Part shown: in pieces, positions 11,063 to 23,410 of the stretch
Layout of the letters: the number at the start of each line of letters is the position of its first letter
Numbering within the stretch: the first letter of the stretch is position 1
Assembly (NCBI GenBank): GCA_024500155.1
Contig: CM044874.1
Span: 7,145,001-7,209,000 of the forward strand
Direction: 5' to 3'
Origin: Chenopodium formosanum
Lineage: Eukaryota; Streptophyta; Magnoliopsida; Caryophyllales; Amaranthaceae
DNA: 64,000 bases
The notes under the pieces: model-generated
The model's input: the letters and a program-made list of their open reading frames with translations, nothing else
Databases searched by the model: none
Told to the model about the DNA's origin: nothing
Program-made: the position numbers and the translations under genes

Positions 11063-13259
11063 TATTATAAAAAAAATCCATTAGCTTGAATGAGGATATA
11101 TATACGTTTGGAAATCTAGCTATAATGTAGTGATTCCATACTAGACATTGAGACAAGCTTCTTAAAACATTCTTATACGGTGCACCATGTATATGTATGA
11201 CAATATTGGTTATGATGGATGGAGAAATATATAAAATTACGCACCAATGTGATCAATCACTTTATTTATATTTTGTATTTTATACATGGTTGATTAAAAA
11301 GTCAGCCTAGTTGATTTCAATTAGAGAGAAGCTTGGTGACAATATTTAACTGGCCAATTTTTAAGCAACGAATCAAAACTTTTTATGAAAAAACATATGA
11401 GGATTCAATAGAAATTATTCTATACACCCGGACGTACCAAACACCCATGACTATTGCTCTCATTTTGATGATTGTTTTTATATAATCATCAAATGAAGAG
11501 CAAAAATTAACCTTGGAGTTAGTTGGGTGTATTATACTGTATATAACAATCCAAGTGTATATAACAATCTCTCACTATTATGTTTTTTTTTTTGAAACCA
11601 ACTATTGTGCATTTACTGATTGAAAGTAATTGTTATAAAATTTGTTAAACAGTGAGTTGAATCCACCAAAAATCAAACTTATTATATAAATTGCTGCAAA
11701 TGAAGATTGTCAAACTTATAGGTGTGAAATTTTTCTTTCCGACTACTCTAGGTTATGATTTATTTATTTATTCTCTAACTTATCAAAGTGGCAATGACTT
11801 CAAAGTAATTATTTAGATAAATCCGCAAAAACTAGCCATTTGTATGATCCAAATAATATCTGAAATTGGATGACTTGATTTTAAATTTTTAATGAGAAGT
11901 TAATATGAGGGACATATCCCAAAAAATAATGACTATCACTGACAGTATAAAAGTATTTTCTACAATAAACGGGTTGAATTTACTCATAGTTAGAATCAAT
12001 TTCATAAGAAAGAAGAAAGAAGAAAAAAAAAAAAAAAAAAAAAAAAAAAGAAGAAGAAGAAGAAGAGAGAACTAGAATCAAATGATTTGTCAATTTAATA
12101 GGACATAACCCAACGACCTTAATTAATTTAAATAATTTGTTTGTCACTTCTACTTTGAAGGAAAATCTCGAATCCTCATAATCATAAATTCATAAGAAAA
12201 ATGTAAAGGCTAATATGACCGAAAGACATTACAAAATGACATTGCATTCTTAATCTTCTTTTTAATAAAGTTACACAGGAGATTTTTTTTTTATATTATA
12301 TCTTGATATACTTTAGCAAGATTAGATTATTTGATTTAATTAAAAATAATAATAAATTTTTTTATTATTATTATTGTTATTATTATTATTATATAATTGC
12401 AATGAAATCATAAATCTTCCATTTCAAATATCAAAATTTCAATGACAGTAGATGAAAAATACCAAAACAAGATAATTCACACATGTGTCTTAAATAGCAA
12501 GGTTACACTTAGGTATAGTTTGGTAGTACCTTGTAGGAAAATCTTTCCAAAGTTGAAAATTTTTCTATCTTTAAAATCAACTCATTAGCTATGAATAATT
12601 AAATATTACCAAGGAAAAATCATTGCCTTATTTCGAAAAATTAAAGTGACGAAATATATATATGGAGTATTATACAATACGGAGTATCATTTAATTTGAG
12701 ATTAAACCTTTACCAAGGAAAAATCATTGCCCTATTTGAGAAAACTATTTTGAGAAAATTAAGTGATGAACTACATAGAGTAATATATGTACTATAGCAT
12801 TTAAATTGAGTTTAAACACCTTTAAAGATGAAGAGTTTTGACTAGTGAAGATTTTGTGGGGTTATCACATCTCAAATACTAAAACTCCAAACTTTGTGTT
12901 CATGCAACTCTTTTGTTTTACCACTAATTAAAAAGGAGCCATGAATATGTTTATTGATATTATATTACATCATGTCATTTTCAACAAAAAAAAAATTGGT
13001 CATTAAATTTGGTATAGAGAAGAAAATGAAATATAACAAGAGTAAGCTTACTTTCATAAAATAGACACTAAAAAAAAATGACATTTTGAAAGCAAAAAAG
13101 TAGTAGTAACACACTAACACAGTAACATGACTTGAAAAGAACTGATTTAATTAAATTTTGTTGTTTTTCAATCTTATATTATACGTGAGTCCCACAAACA
13201 TCATACTATGTGTGGGACCCAGATCTACAAAATAATCTGAGCCAGTATGGAAAGAGAAA
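11063..13259. other. AT-rich intergenic stretch upstream of the kinase gene
   Basis: No gene or complete element is visible. A purine run, (A)n then (GAA)n, lies at about 12004-12068. A short inverted repeat, GTCCCACA and TGTGGGAC, sits at about 13188-13218 in what should be the promoter of the kinase gene. Confidence 0.45.
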
Positions 13260-13437
13260 ACTCACTCAATTTCATTTTCATTTTTAGTGCAAACCCCCAT
13301 TTCTCTTCTTCACCTCCAAACAAAACCTCTAATTTTCCCCTCTTTCTCTCTCTTAAAATGCTCTATTTTTTCAATTAGGGTTTTAATCATTAATACCCAT
13401 TTTCCCTCAAGCTGGGATTTTTTTCAGGTACTGTTAA
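13260..13437 (+). promoter_or_regulatory. KIPK: Likely transcription start region and non-coding first exon of the kinase gene
   Basis: A pyrimidine-rich leader (TTTCTCTTCTTCACCTCC, then CTCTTTCTCTCTC) ends at TTTTTTCAG|GTACTG, a good 5' splice site after 13437. Pyrimidine-rich leaders with a large 5' UTR intron are common for plant genes. The exact start is inferred, not seen. Confidence 0.5.
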
Positions 13438-14625
13438 TTTAATTTTTCTTTTTTCCCATATTTTAGATAAATTTTTTTAATTTTTTTTTTGTGGGTTTAT
13501 AATGTTGATTTTTTTAAGAATAATTTTAGTTGGGTTTTTTATGTTCTTGTAATTGGGGTTGTTTATTTGATAGTTGTTGTGATATAGTTTTGGAATTTGC
13601 TTCTTTTTTGAAGGGCATTTTTGTGGGTTGTTCATTTTTTACGCTATTATTTGTGCTTTTTTATCAATTAATTTGGTTCTGGTTTCTAGGATAAATGAAG
13701 GGTAATTAAGATCTGCAGATGGGATTATCTGTTACATAGTTTTGCTGAAATTTGAATTAGTATATATGTCATTATCTGTAGTAAAGCTGGTGTCTTTTTC
13801 ATAATTTGAGCTAATTATTTGGGGGAAAGAATTTCTCTTTTTTGGTTTCTTGCATTTGTGTTTTTATCTATTAATAAAGCTCATTTGATTAATTGAACTG
13901 TATTAGCTTGTTTGCCCTTGTTTCTTTATGTTAGGCAACTGTAGTTGTGATTGATTTGTTTACAGTCCAAATTTCTTGCTTTGATATGGGTTAATGTTCT
14001 GCTCTACCTAAGATATCGTTTCAATGTTTTCGACACGATTGATGCCTCGGTGGATAGGGATTTTAGAAATGTTATGGATATAATACGCAAAAGAAGTACA
14101 TTTGACTTGTGATTTTTACTTTTTACCTATGCTTGTAATTTTGAAAATCAGCACTGATATAACAAATTTAGTTGGCCAAATGTTGGCAGAATTGCTTTAA
14201 GACTGTTCTTATGTAAACATACCTTCTCCTGTAAAATTATCTCAGTGGGTTTTTTCTTTGTTTAGAATAGCAGAGAGAAAGAGTGGGGGGGGGGGGGGGA
14301 GGGACAGTGGTTGGAACTCGGATGTAATGTAACAAATGTAACCGGCTTTAGCTTTTGTGGTGCATAAACAATAGTTTTTAGATTGTCAAAAGGAAGATAA
14401 AAAAGTGTATGATCATCCCTCTAATACGAATATTAGAAATGAATACATTGTTTTTACTGATGATCGATTTTGGAATTCTCTAACCGTTTTTAATTATTGT
14501 TTGGTAATTTGTATATTTTTGTTAGAATGTTTAGCACACGTACCTCCTAATCTTCATATACATAGGTATGTTTCAGCAGCTTGATGATTGACTAATCACA
14601 CTATGTTTGTGCATTTCTTTAACAG
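13438..14625 (+). other. KIPK: Predicted 5' UTR intron of the kinase gene
   Basis: The intron starts GTACTG and ends TTTCTTTAACAG before 14626. It is T-rich throughout and free of long open frames, with a G run at about 14285-14299. The 169 bp between 14626 and the ATG at 14795 would be the rest of the leader. Confidence 0.55.
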
Positions 14626-14794
14626 GATTATTATTTTGCAATCAGAAGTACCTGGATGATTTTAGCGTCATTCATGATTATGTCGTTAGAAAACTGTGGC
14701 AGCACTCTTGTTTTATAGTTCAGATGCTTCTTTTGGAGTAGAATGGTATGATACAAACTCTTGCCCTTTTTCTGTGCCATAATTTTCGGTCAGT

Positions 14795-17700
14795 ATGGCA
14801 CACGTGAGTTTGTTTCCCGGTAATTGTGAAATTGTTGAAATAGAAGAGGAGTTGAATCCAGGAGAAAATTATAGGGGTAAGAATTATTTGACGTCTGAAT
14901 CGAAAAGAGAGGAAAAGGACTCTAGATCTCTTGCCTCAAATTCTGGGAACATCAGTTCTCTAGAGGATGATCTCAATCAACTCTTTGAGATGTTCAATCG
15001 CAGAGTTTCATCGCATGGGTCCCCTCATCCTAGCCAACCTGGGACATCAAGGAAGAATGCTTCAAAAAAGCCTGTCAAATCAGGTGGTTCATTTTCGCCT
15101 GGACATGGAGTTTCAGATCGTGTCAATCTAAAGCAGGCACTTAGGGGATTGTGCCTTTCTCAGGCTTCTGAAATGGCAGCCATGAAACGCTCTTCAAAAT
15201 CAGGCACATCAGAAGCTGGAAGGATATCGACTAGGTACCGTAATGTAGTTGAAGACAGTGTATCTGATCATTCCCAAGATGATGGCCGAGGGGGCATGCT
15301 CGAGATATCACTTGTTCCTGAGGAAGAAACTTTTAACACTTTCCGAAACATCCGTGGAAAGTCACCAGCATCAGATTATTGCTTTTCAAACCGAAGTTCT
15401 CTTACAGAAAGAGAAACTGGATTCACCCTAATGTCAAAAAATGAAAAAGGTTTTGAGTCAAATTACTATAGCAATCAAGTATTGAGGTCTGATCAACCTG
15501 TATCTGTATCGTTTCCATCATCTCCTCATGTTGATGACAGCATCCCTGACACAGGTCATAGTATTTTGACTCAGAAAGGAATAAATATGCCATCAACTAA
15601 AATGAAGAATCAAGCAGGAAACACTGAATTATTGCAGCAGCACATGTTTCTATTGCAGAAAGAGAAGCATGCTTCTTCAAAGTCTTCACCACGTATTAGC
15701 AATGAGAAGGGCTCTGTGGAACTTGCTCGAAATGGTCCAGCACATAGGGAGGTAATTGCAGTTGGTGCCCGGAACCAAATGTCAAAGGTTGGTATGGAGC
15801 GCAGGGAGGAAAATACACATTCTTTGCGTCATTTTGATCTCCTTGAAAAAGCCGGAGAGCATAGCAAGAGCAGCATGACAGAGATTCTTAAACTTTCTGC
15901 CTCAACTGATCTTGTAAGTCAAACACCTTTGACGGGGTCACTGCTGGATGAGAATCATGTGCTTCTTCAATCCTCTTCTGGTGATGGAAATATCCCTTTG
16001 GAATATGCTAGGAATGTGGCAGAGGAAAAAGAAATGATTTCTGTGTCAACTGAAGCTGGGAATGAACAGGTGCATCCAATGCACGAGGATGATCATGCTG
16101 ATATGAGCTCTCCACATCATCCTGACCTTGGTCATAAAGCTTTGGGTGCAAGCAGCAGTAATCCAGCACCTAATAAGGTGGTAAGCAAAGAAGCTACTGG
16201 AAAATCAGCAAAACTGGGGGCTGGTAAGAAGATCAGCTCCAAGACTGTATCCTCAACTGGCTCCCCAAAAAAGAAAAAAGGGAACAAGTCTACTAGAAAT
16301 GCGCAGCATCTTGTCAAACCTCTTATCAAGACTAAGAATTTGATTAAGAGGAAGTCGAAGAAGAAGATGAACTCAAATAATAGCTTAAAAAACATGCGAA
16401 GTGAATTCAATAATGACTTGTATTCAGGCCCAAATCCAATTGTATGTCCGAGATGCCAGTGTGTAGTGACAGAAACCTGGAAAGAATCCAATCAAGAGTC
16501 TTTGGTATCCCAGCAGGAGTCTCCGTTATCCCAACAAGAGTCTCCACAAACCCATCAAGATTCTCATGTATCCCATCAAGAGTCTCCTGTGCTCTTTCAG
16601 GACTCACCAGTATCTCCCTTTGCAAGTCTCAGTGCTGAAATTAGCTCAGGCAATGTTATATCAGATGTTAGCACACTTGGACCAAGTCCCGATAGCACAA
16701 ACCAAGAGACAGCTATTGCTGAATCTAGCGGCAACTCAAAATTGAAATACAAGGGGGAATTTACTCAGAGTTCAAAAGATAGCCCTGGTGAATGTAGCAG
16801 TAGCACAAGTATTAGTGAAGAAAGCATTTTGAGCAGGCCCAGCTTTTGTGATCGGCCACACATGTCTAAGGATGTAAGGTGGGAAGCGGTTCGTCATGTG
16901 AGGTTTCAGCATGGAACTTTAGGCTTGAGACATTTCAATCTTTTAAAGAAGCTTGGCTGTGGAGATATTGGAACTGTTTATCTTGCTGAGCTCATTGGTA
17001 CAAACTGTCTATTTGCTATAAAGGTCATGGACAATGAATTTTTGGCTAGAAGGAAGAAAATAGCGAGGGCACAAACAGAGAAGGATATACTGAGAATGCT
17101 GGATCATCCTTTTCTTCCTACTCTATATTGCCAGTTTACGTCAGATAACTTGTCATGTTTAGTTATGGAGTATTGTCCAGGGGGTGATTTACATGTTCTC
17201 CGGCAAAGACAGCCTGGCAGGTGTTTTACAGAACAAGCTGCAAGGTAATATGTCATAATTTTATTTATTTATTTGTTTTTGCTATCTCCCCCACTCCTTG
17301 TATAAAATGATGCCAATTAACATATACTTCATACTTCAAAACAGACAGTACTACACGGGTACACCTGTATCCCCTCTATAACTTTTCTAGCCGCTAAACA
17401 AACCTGCAACGAGTTTATGACCAAAATCCTTGGAAGTAATGCAACTATATGATGCTAGTGAATTCATGATGCCACTCTCATCTTTCCAATACATCCATGA
17501 TATACCTAGTCTCATACAGGTTCATAGGCTTGTAAATTATTGAGACTGCTTTACAAAGAGCCATTCAAAGCTCTGCCTAATCTTACTTAATTTTTTCTAG
17601 AGAAGGGGGTTGAATTCTAGGTATTGGCTATACGTTCTGAAGTAGCTTAATACTTAATGGTAACTGCATATTTCATGCTTCATTGCTGCTTGTACAACTT

Positions 17701-18772
17701 ACTGGCTGAATGCAAGTTGTGTCAAGTTTTTAAATATTAATCGTGTTACATCCTTGACCGTGTGCTTTGTTTCTTGTGAGAGGGTCATATATGTCATGAG
17801 GCTCTCAATTTGAACTTTCATATTATTCTGTAATGACTTAATATTGTTAGTATTTGTAACGAGGTTAGATTTATGAAACCTTGTTTTATAATGCAACATT
17901 TTATTTGCAGATTTTACGTTGCTGAAGTACTCCTTGCATTAGAGTACCTCCACATGCTTGGAGTTATCTATCGAGACTTGAAGCCTGAAAACATTTTAGT
18001 CCGAGAAGATGGGCATATCATGCTGTCAGATTTTGACCTCTCACTCCGATGCGCTGTTAGTCCGACTCTTCTGGTTTCATCATCAATGTCAGAGACCTCA
18101 AGAAAGGTCTCCCGTCCATGTGTTGATTCACGATGTGTACAGCCTCTCTGCATTGAACCTTCCTTTCAATTAACATGCTTTACTCCTAGGCTATTAGCCT
18201 CTTCCAAATCCTCTAAATTGAGGAAAATGAAATCTGATGTCGCTGCTGAGATGAGACCACTGCTGCAGTTAGTAGCAGAGCCCACCGCAGCACGGTCCAA
18301 CTCTTTTGTTGGTACCCATGAATATTTGGCCCCTGAAATTATAAAAGGAGATGGTCATGGGAGTGCTGTTGATTGGTGGACTTATGGTATCTTCCTTTAT
18401 GAACTGCTTTACGGTAGAACACCATTTAAGGGAGCTGGGAATGAGGAAACCCTGGCTAATGTTGTACTCCAGACCTTGAAATTTCCGGATAGTCCCCTTG
18501 TTAGCCTTCAAGCTAGGGATCTAATATCTTCCCTATTAGCAAAGGATCCAGATAATCGCTTAGGAACTGAAAGAGGAGCTGCTGAGATAAAGCAGCACCC
18601 GTTCTTCGAGGGGCTGAACTGGGCATTGATACGATGTGCTGTACCCCCTGAGCTTCCTGAGTATCGGAGCTATGGGATGCCTAAAGTTGCATCATTAGAA
18701 AAAAATAACAAATACGCGGAGTACAGTTCTGGCTCTGGTTCTGCAGAGCATTTAGAGTTTGAGGTGTTTTAG
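14795..18772 (+). CDS. KIPK: AGC-VIII serine/threonine protein kinase, KIPK-like (join 14795-17244, 17911-18772)
   Basis: Exon 1 ends CTGCAAG|GTAATA and exon 2 follows TTATTTGCAG|ATTTTACG, splicing codon 817 in phase 2 and giving 1103 aa. Residues 1-700 are a Ser-rich, low-complexity N-terminal extension containing the QASEMAAMKRSSK segment I associate with KIPK-type (AGC1-8/1-9) kinases, Lys-rich clusters (about 490-530) and six heptad repeats (567-608). The kinase domain starts near 712: Gly loop GCGDIG (721-726), ATP lysine K743, catalytic YRDLKPEN with D839, then DFD (857-859) in place of DFG, the signature of plant AGC-VIII kinases. A roughly 90-residue insertion separates DFD from the activation loop FVGTHEYLAPE (949-959). 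The protein ends FEVF, an FxxF PIF-type motif that in this family binds PDK1. In Arabidopsis KIPK binds the kinesin KCBP and acts in growth control; function here is by homology. The product is longer than Arabidopsis KIPK (about 930 aa). The ATG chosen is the first of the frame. No defect is visible. Confidence 0.9.
16493..16618 (+). repeat. In-frame 21-bp repeat encoding six QESP heptads
   Basis: Residues 567-608 of the kinase are six consecutive seven-residue units: QESLVSQ, QESPLSQ, QESPQTH, QDSHVSH, QESPVLF, QDSPVSP. Most have an SP dipeptide. The coding units are diverged at DNA level, so the array is not brand new. It lies in the N-terminal extension just after a small CPRCQC cluster (551-556). 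Confidence 0.85.
17245..17910 (+). other. KIPK: Coding intron of the kinase gene
   Basis: GTAATATG ... TTTATTTGCAG, 666 bp, in the kinase domain before the FYVAEVLLALEYLH helix. It is AT-rich with no open frame of note. Confidence 0.85.
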
Positions 18773-18932
18773 CATGTCTTTTCCACATAATGTTTGTATT
18801 TAAGTATAGCCCTTATAATGTAAAGTTTTGTTATATGGTACAGTTCATTTTTACAGCAAGACATTGAGAAGAGTGGCTCTTGTGTCATTTTATGACCCTC
18901 TTAAAAGAACTGGCAAATTGCTTGAAGGTTAC

Positions 18933-18938
18933 AATAAA
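18933..18938 (+). terminator. Candidate polyadenylation signal of the kinase gene
   Basis: AATAAA sits 160 bp after the stop codon, preceded by TTGTATTTA and TTGTTATATGG upstream elements. Plant signals are loose, so this is a candidate only. Confidence 0.4.
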
Positions 18939-19182
18939 ATTTTGTTCAGCTGGCAATTACTTGATGCCTTGTTCAGATTATTCATTTTATTAGTGTAGCC
19001 CCTCTATGTTTGCCTTAATTGTTGTAATGGTATTATTGATTTCATTAATGTTTCATTTGGTAGAAATTGCAACAATGTTTCATTAATGTTCCTAGCTGCT
19101 TCTATACCTTGTATAGGTAGTCTATGTAAGGCTCTTGTTGCTTTGTCTTGGTTGTTTCTTTCTTGTTTTCTTCAGTTTGTCA

Positions 19183-20818
19183 ATGGAGTGTCAATCCTTA
19201 ATAAATGATCTCATGGTCATTCACCTAAATGATGACTATGATGATAGTATTGTTGAAGTTGCTTCCAATAATTGTTCCCGTAATATTCTTCACCATGTCA
19301 AGTTTCTGAAAGAGGAAGGTAATGCCTACTTCAAAAATGGTGAGGTTATTGATGCGGGAGAAAGGTATGATAGAGGTCTGAAATTCCTTTGCTTTGTTTC
19401 TCCTAGAAATGGGGAGGACAATAGTTTATTTTGGAATCTTGCAATTTCTTTGGAATTAAACCTTGCAGCTTGTGCTCTTAAGGTGCATGATTATGATCAA
19501 ACTAAGGAACTCTGCTCCTTAGTCATTAAGTATGATGGTTGTAATGCAAAAGCTTTCTACAGAAGGGCCTTGGCAGAGGCTAAGCTCTTCCAGATTGAAG
19601 AAGCATATGAGGACCTTAGTAAGGCAGCTAAGGTTGAACCTAACAATCATGATATTCTTCGGAAATTGGAGAATATTAAGGGGTTACTCCGAGAGATTAG
19701 CAAATTAAAGAGTGGGAGGGAAGTCTAGGAAATTGATGAGGATCTTGGCAAGGTTGTCAGGCTAGAGCCTAAGAAGGCTCATGGTAAGAGGAGTAATATG
19801 TCTACCCACCCGACCCATCCTACCCACATTAAGAAAGGTAAGGTCAGTGAGGTTTCTATTTCGGGGACCGATAGTGTGGTAATGGGAAATGATGAACAGA
19901 GCGGGCTGACCAACATAACTGTCACTGAACCCGTCATTGAAATGGAAGTGGAGAGTTCAATTATTACCAACAATGCCTTCTTCCCATTGGTCTCCGGAGA
20001 GGAAGCTTCAAGTTACTCCAAGAACAATAAAGGATCTAGTCATGCATCGGATCATGAAGTTGGAACTACTTACTCTTTTTCCAACAGTAGGAGGACAAAC
20101 CAATCCCTCAAGATCCTCTACTTGTCTTATTTCAAGCTTCAACAAGGGAAAACAATGAACTTCTTCAACACATCAACCGGCTCGTGGATGACTCTACGCG
20201 TAAAGAATCGACTTCCCCAAATAGGTACCCTTCAAAATTCACTAACACGGATAGCACAAGTCCTGATGTTGTGTCGGTGCCTAAGGAAATGGTACGTTCG
20301 GTTGAAAAGAAACGCAACAGGGATAATCGTAGGAGGAAGAAGAAGAAGGTTTCCCCCCCACTAGATGTTGACCAGTTTGTTGACAGTGGCACTACTTCCG
20401 CTATTGATTTTGAAAAATCAGATGATCATATACTCTCAAGCACCACTGACTACAGCATTGCATCCACATGCATCGAGAAAGGTAACGCAACGCCTACAAA
20501 CGACTTCCACGTTCCTGATCAAGCTGAAGTGGAGTCGGTAGGTTCTAATAAGGATGACCCCATGGGTTTAGAGGGGGATCTGGAGGAGCCGCTCATCCCT
20601 ACCCCCATCACCTTCATTTTTAGCTCCAACAATTTGAAGAATAGAAGATTGGGTAGGTCGCATGTAAAAAAAAGAAAAAGGAAGAGGAAGAAGCCAGTTG
20701 TCTCTCATCATAGGAATCAGTTTTGCAGGACAAGAAAACGTAAAGGATCAAACCTCGAGCTTCTCATGCCTAACATCCATACCGGAATTAGTCAACCTCA
20801 TTGTATCCCCCCTTAGAT
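19183..20818 (+). pseudogene. Decayed TPR protein gene related to plant FKBP-type co-chaperones
   Basis: The first segment (19183-19728) encodes three TPR units: VKFLKEEGNAYFKNGE, a central ELNLAACALKVHDYDQTKEL block, and KAFYRRALAEAKLFQIEEAYEDL. This layout is that of the C-terminal TPR domain of plant FKBP62/65-like isomerases and Hsp90 co-chaperones. A TAG stop at 19726 interrupts the frame, which reopens in the same phase (from 19798) and then shifts frame near 20200 into a Lys/Arg-rich tail ending at 20818. There is no FKBP domain. The region is uninterrupted by introns and is followed by an oligo(A) at 20953-20967, which suggests a retrocopy. Against that, TTTTCTTCAG at 19159-19168 could be a 3' splice site of a remnant intron, and I found no target duplication. 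Confidence 0.65.
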
Positions 20819-20952
20819 AATCATGTTAGTAGTCCCCCTATGTCTTGGATGTATCATGGTTTTACTAACTCTGCGAAGAGGTCTAAGTCTGTCTGTAGTT
20901 TTATTTCTTGCGTCGAGTCTGTTGGGAGCTAGTCTCCTTTTTACCCGCTGTC

Positions 20953-20967
20953 AAAAAAAAAAAAAAA
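20953..20967 (+). other. Oligo(A) tail at the end of the TPR pseudogene
   Basis: Fifteen A residues follow TTTACCCGCTGTC and precede ordinary AT-rich sequence. The position fits the 3' end of a retroposed cDNA or a LINE-type insertion. Confidence 0.5.
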
Positions 20968-21283
20968 GCTAATATTTTTTTATATAATTTTTTTAAAAGT
21001 AAATGTTGCGAGAATATACAATATTAAATAATTTTATTCTGAGAAATATCAATATTTTTTTATTTTTTTTGACGGGTACTTGTATAATTTTACTTATAAA
21101 ACTTAAGAGATATATTGACAATAGTTGCACATTAGCAAATATAAAAGTCGTTGCAAGTACAACATAAATACTTCATATAAATATCTAGTATGAGTATGTG
21201 TTAAAAATATGGGAAATTCTCAATGATGACCCCAAACTTTGCAAAGTTTTACCTACATCCCGGGATAGGGAACACTATATGCA
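20968..21283. other. AT-rich spacer
   Basis: No gene or repeat border is visible. Confidence 0.4.
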
Positions 21284-21291
21284 CCCCCCAC

Positions 21292-21852
21292 TAGGGGTGT
21301 AAATGAACCGAGCCAAGTACTATCTTGTTCATGTTCAAGTTCTTTTAACTTAGGCGAATCCGAGTACGATCCCGAGCTTTCAAGCGGGCTCAAAAATCTG
21401 TTCAAGCTCGACTCATTTAGTACAACATATGTTCACGAACAGTTCATAAATAGCTCATTTATTAAACAAGTAGATAAACGAGTAGATAAATGAACGAGCT
21501 TAATAATAAACGAGCTTTTATAACATGCTTTGCACTTTTGACATTTGAAAATCTGAAAAGAAATATAATAATTAAACCTTAATTATAAACTTAAGAGTTA
21601 TAACTTAACAATTGTGAATAAATCAATAATTCATGAACATAAATAAACGAGTAGTTCGTGAACATAAATAAACGAGCTGTTCATGAACTAATCTGAACGA
21701 GTATATCTATGTTCATGTTCAAGCTCATTTATTAAACGAGTCTCAAAATATGTTCAAGCTCGGCTCATTTATTAAATAAATGAACATGAACAAGCTTCAA
21801 CCGAGCTCAAACCCGAGTAGTTATTGATTGGCTTGGTTCATTTACACCCCTA
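21292..21852. mobile_element. Non-autonomous hAT element (MITE)
   Basis: Termini TAGGGGTGTAAATGAACC and, inverted, TAGGGGTGTAAATGAACC are exact over 18 bp, and a perfect 8-bp target duplication CCCCCCAC lies at 21284-21291 and 21853-21860. The 561-bp body contains many copies of the subterminal words GTTCATGAAC, AACGAGCT and GTTCAAGCTCG in both orientations, typical of hAT transposase-binding repeats. There is no coding region. Confidence 0.9.
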
Positions 21853-21860
21853 CCCCCCAC

Positions 21861-22534
21861 CCTCCGCACATGCCCCACCCTTCCTCTGTTTACATGAACT
21901 AGTAAATTTTTTTAATATGTTCATTTTTGTATTGATAAATGTTCATTTTTGTATCATTAGATGATCATTTCTTTTTAACAAGAAGTATTTTGTTCAAATT
22001 AATAAATTTTCTTAATTGTATTTTTAGAATTTCTTATAAATCAAAATGAGAGCAAATTTATGTATAAGGAAAACTGCATTTATGAATGTTTTTTTTACAA
22101 GAAGTATTGCAGCATCAAATGTCATTTTTATTTATTCATGTTCAACAAGTGTTCATTTTTGTATCATCAAATGTGCATTTCAAGAGCTTTGTGTAAGTAA
22201 TACATTAAGATATATGCAAATACATACATCTTGTATGTCCAATTTAAAATAAATTAAATTACAATAATAACACATTTCTATATTGTTACATGTAATAGCT
22301 TGAAAGTGAATCTTTAAATCCTAAATGTACATGTGTGTCTTATTAAATGAACATTATTTAATACATTTGGTATAATAAAGTGTTTTTATATCTTCCTAGT
22401 TGCACCTCTAAACATATGATATTTGTGTGTTTCCTTGAAAAATATAATCTGAGCACAATATATATGTTGCCTTCAACTTCCTTACTTTTTTTTTTTTTTT
22501 TTTTTTTTTACAGGTTCAACTTTCTTACTTGATT

Positions 22535-22605
<71 letters not shown>

Positions 22606-22826
22606 CACACTCTTTTTTTTTTAAACGAAAATAAACACACTATAGATTAATAAAATCTTTCAATATGACAATGAAAAAGTATAAAATCTATATGAACATA
22701 TGTTTATAAACGAACATGTACTAAATTTCAAATGAACAATTGTTAATATGAAAAAGAACATAAATCAAAATCTAAATGAATGTCTATTAATGTGTAAATG
22801 ACTATCAATAATCAAATAAGTCAAAA
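21861..22826. other. AT-rich spacer with (TA)n microsatellite
   Basis: No gene is visible. A T run at about 22486-22509 is followed by a (TA)n tract at 22538-22604. Confidence 0.6.
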
Positions 22827-22835
22827 TACAACTTA

Positions 22836-23401
22836 GGAAAAATTGTCACAAACTACACGCTTAATAGGGGTATTTGTGAACAACTACCTGCTAAAAAATT
22901 TAATCAAAAAAACTATCCCTTAAATTTAAAAACTTAGAGTGGCACTACCCATTTCAACTTTCCGGCAACAAACTCCGACATGTGGGCCTCACTTGTTCAA
23001 TTCCCTCCAAAAAGACACGACGCAATGACAAATTCGACCTTAATTCGTAACCCTAGGGTAACCAATTTGAATTAAAAGCAACAAATTCAACCAATTTCAA
23101 ATTATTTCCAATTTCTAATAAGAGCCCTAATTTTGCTAATTGTTACACCCTAACATCAAAATTCATAAATGGAATAAAAAAGGAGAATTACTTATGAATT
23201 GCATACCCAACTTGTTTTCAAATCCTCAATTAGGGATTTTTAGAGAAAATTTGAACAAGTGGGGCCCACTAGCGAAAAGTTGAAATGAGTAGTGCTACTC
23301 TAAGTTTTTAAATTTAGGGGGTAAGTTTTTTAATACAATTTTATAACGAGTAGTTGTTCACAAATACCCTTAGTAAGCGTGTAGTTCCAGACAATTTTTC
23401 C
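22836..23401. mobile_element. Mutator-like MITE with long TIRs
   Basis: The left end GGAAAAATTGTCACAAACTA and the right end mirror each other for well over 100 bp, through ACTACACGCTTA, GGGTATTTGTGAACAACTAC and AACTTAGAGT blocks. A perfect 9-bp target duplication TACAACTTA flanks it (22827-22835 and 23402-23410). Long TIRs plus a 9-bp duplication identify a Mutator-like element. It is 566 bp with no transposase. Confidence 0.9.
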
Positions 23402-23410
23402 TACAACTTA

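Noticed and set aside
16132..16625. Minus-strand frames opposite kinase exon 1
   Set aside because: Shadows of the kinase coding strand; the plus frame has clear kinase-family motifs.
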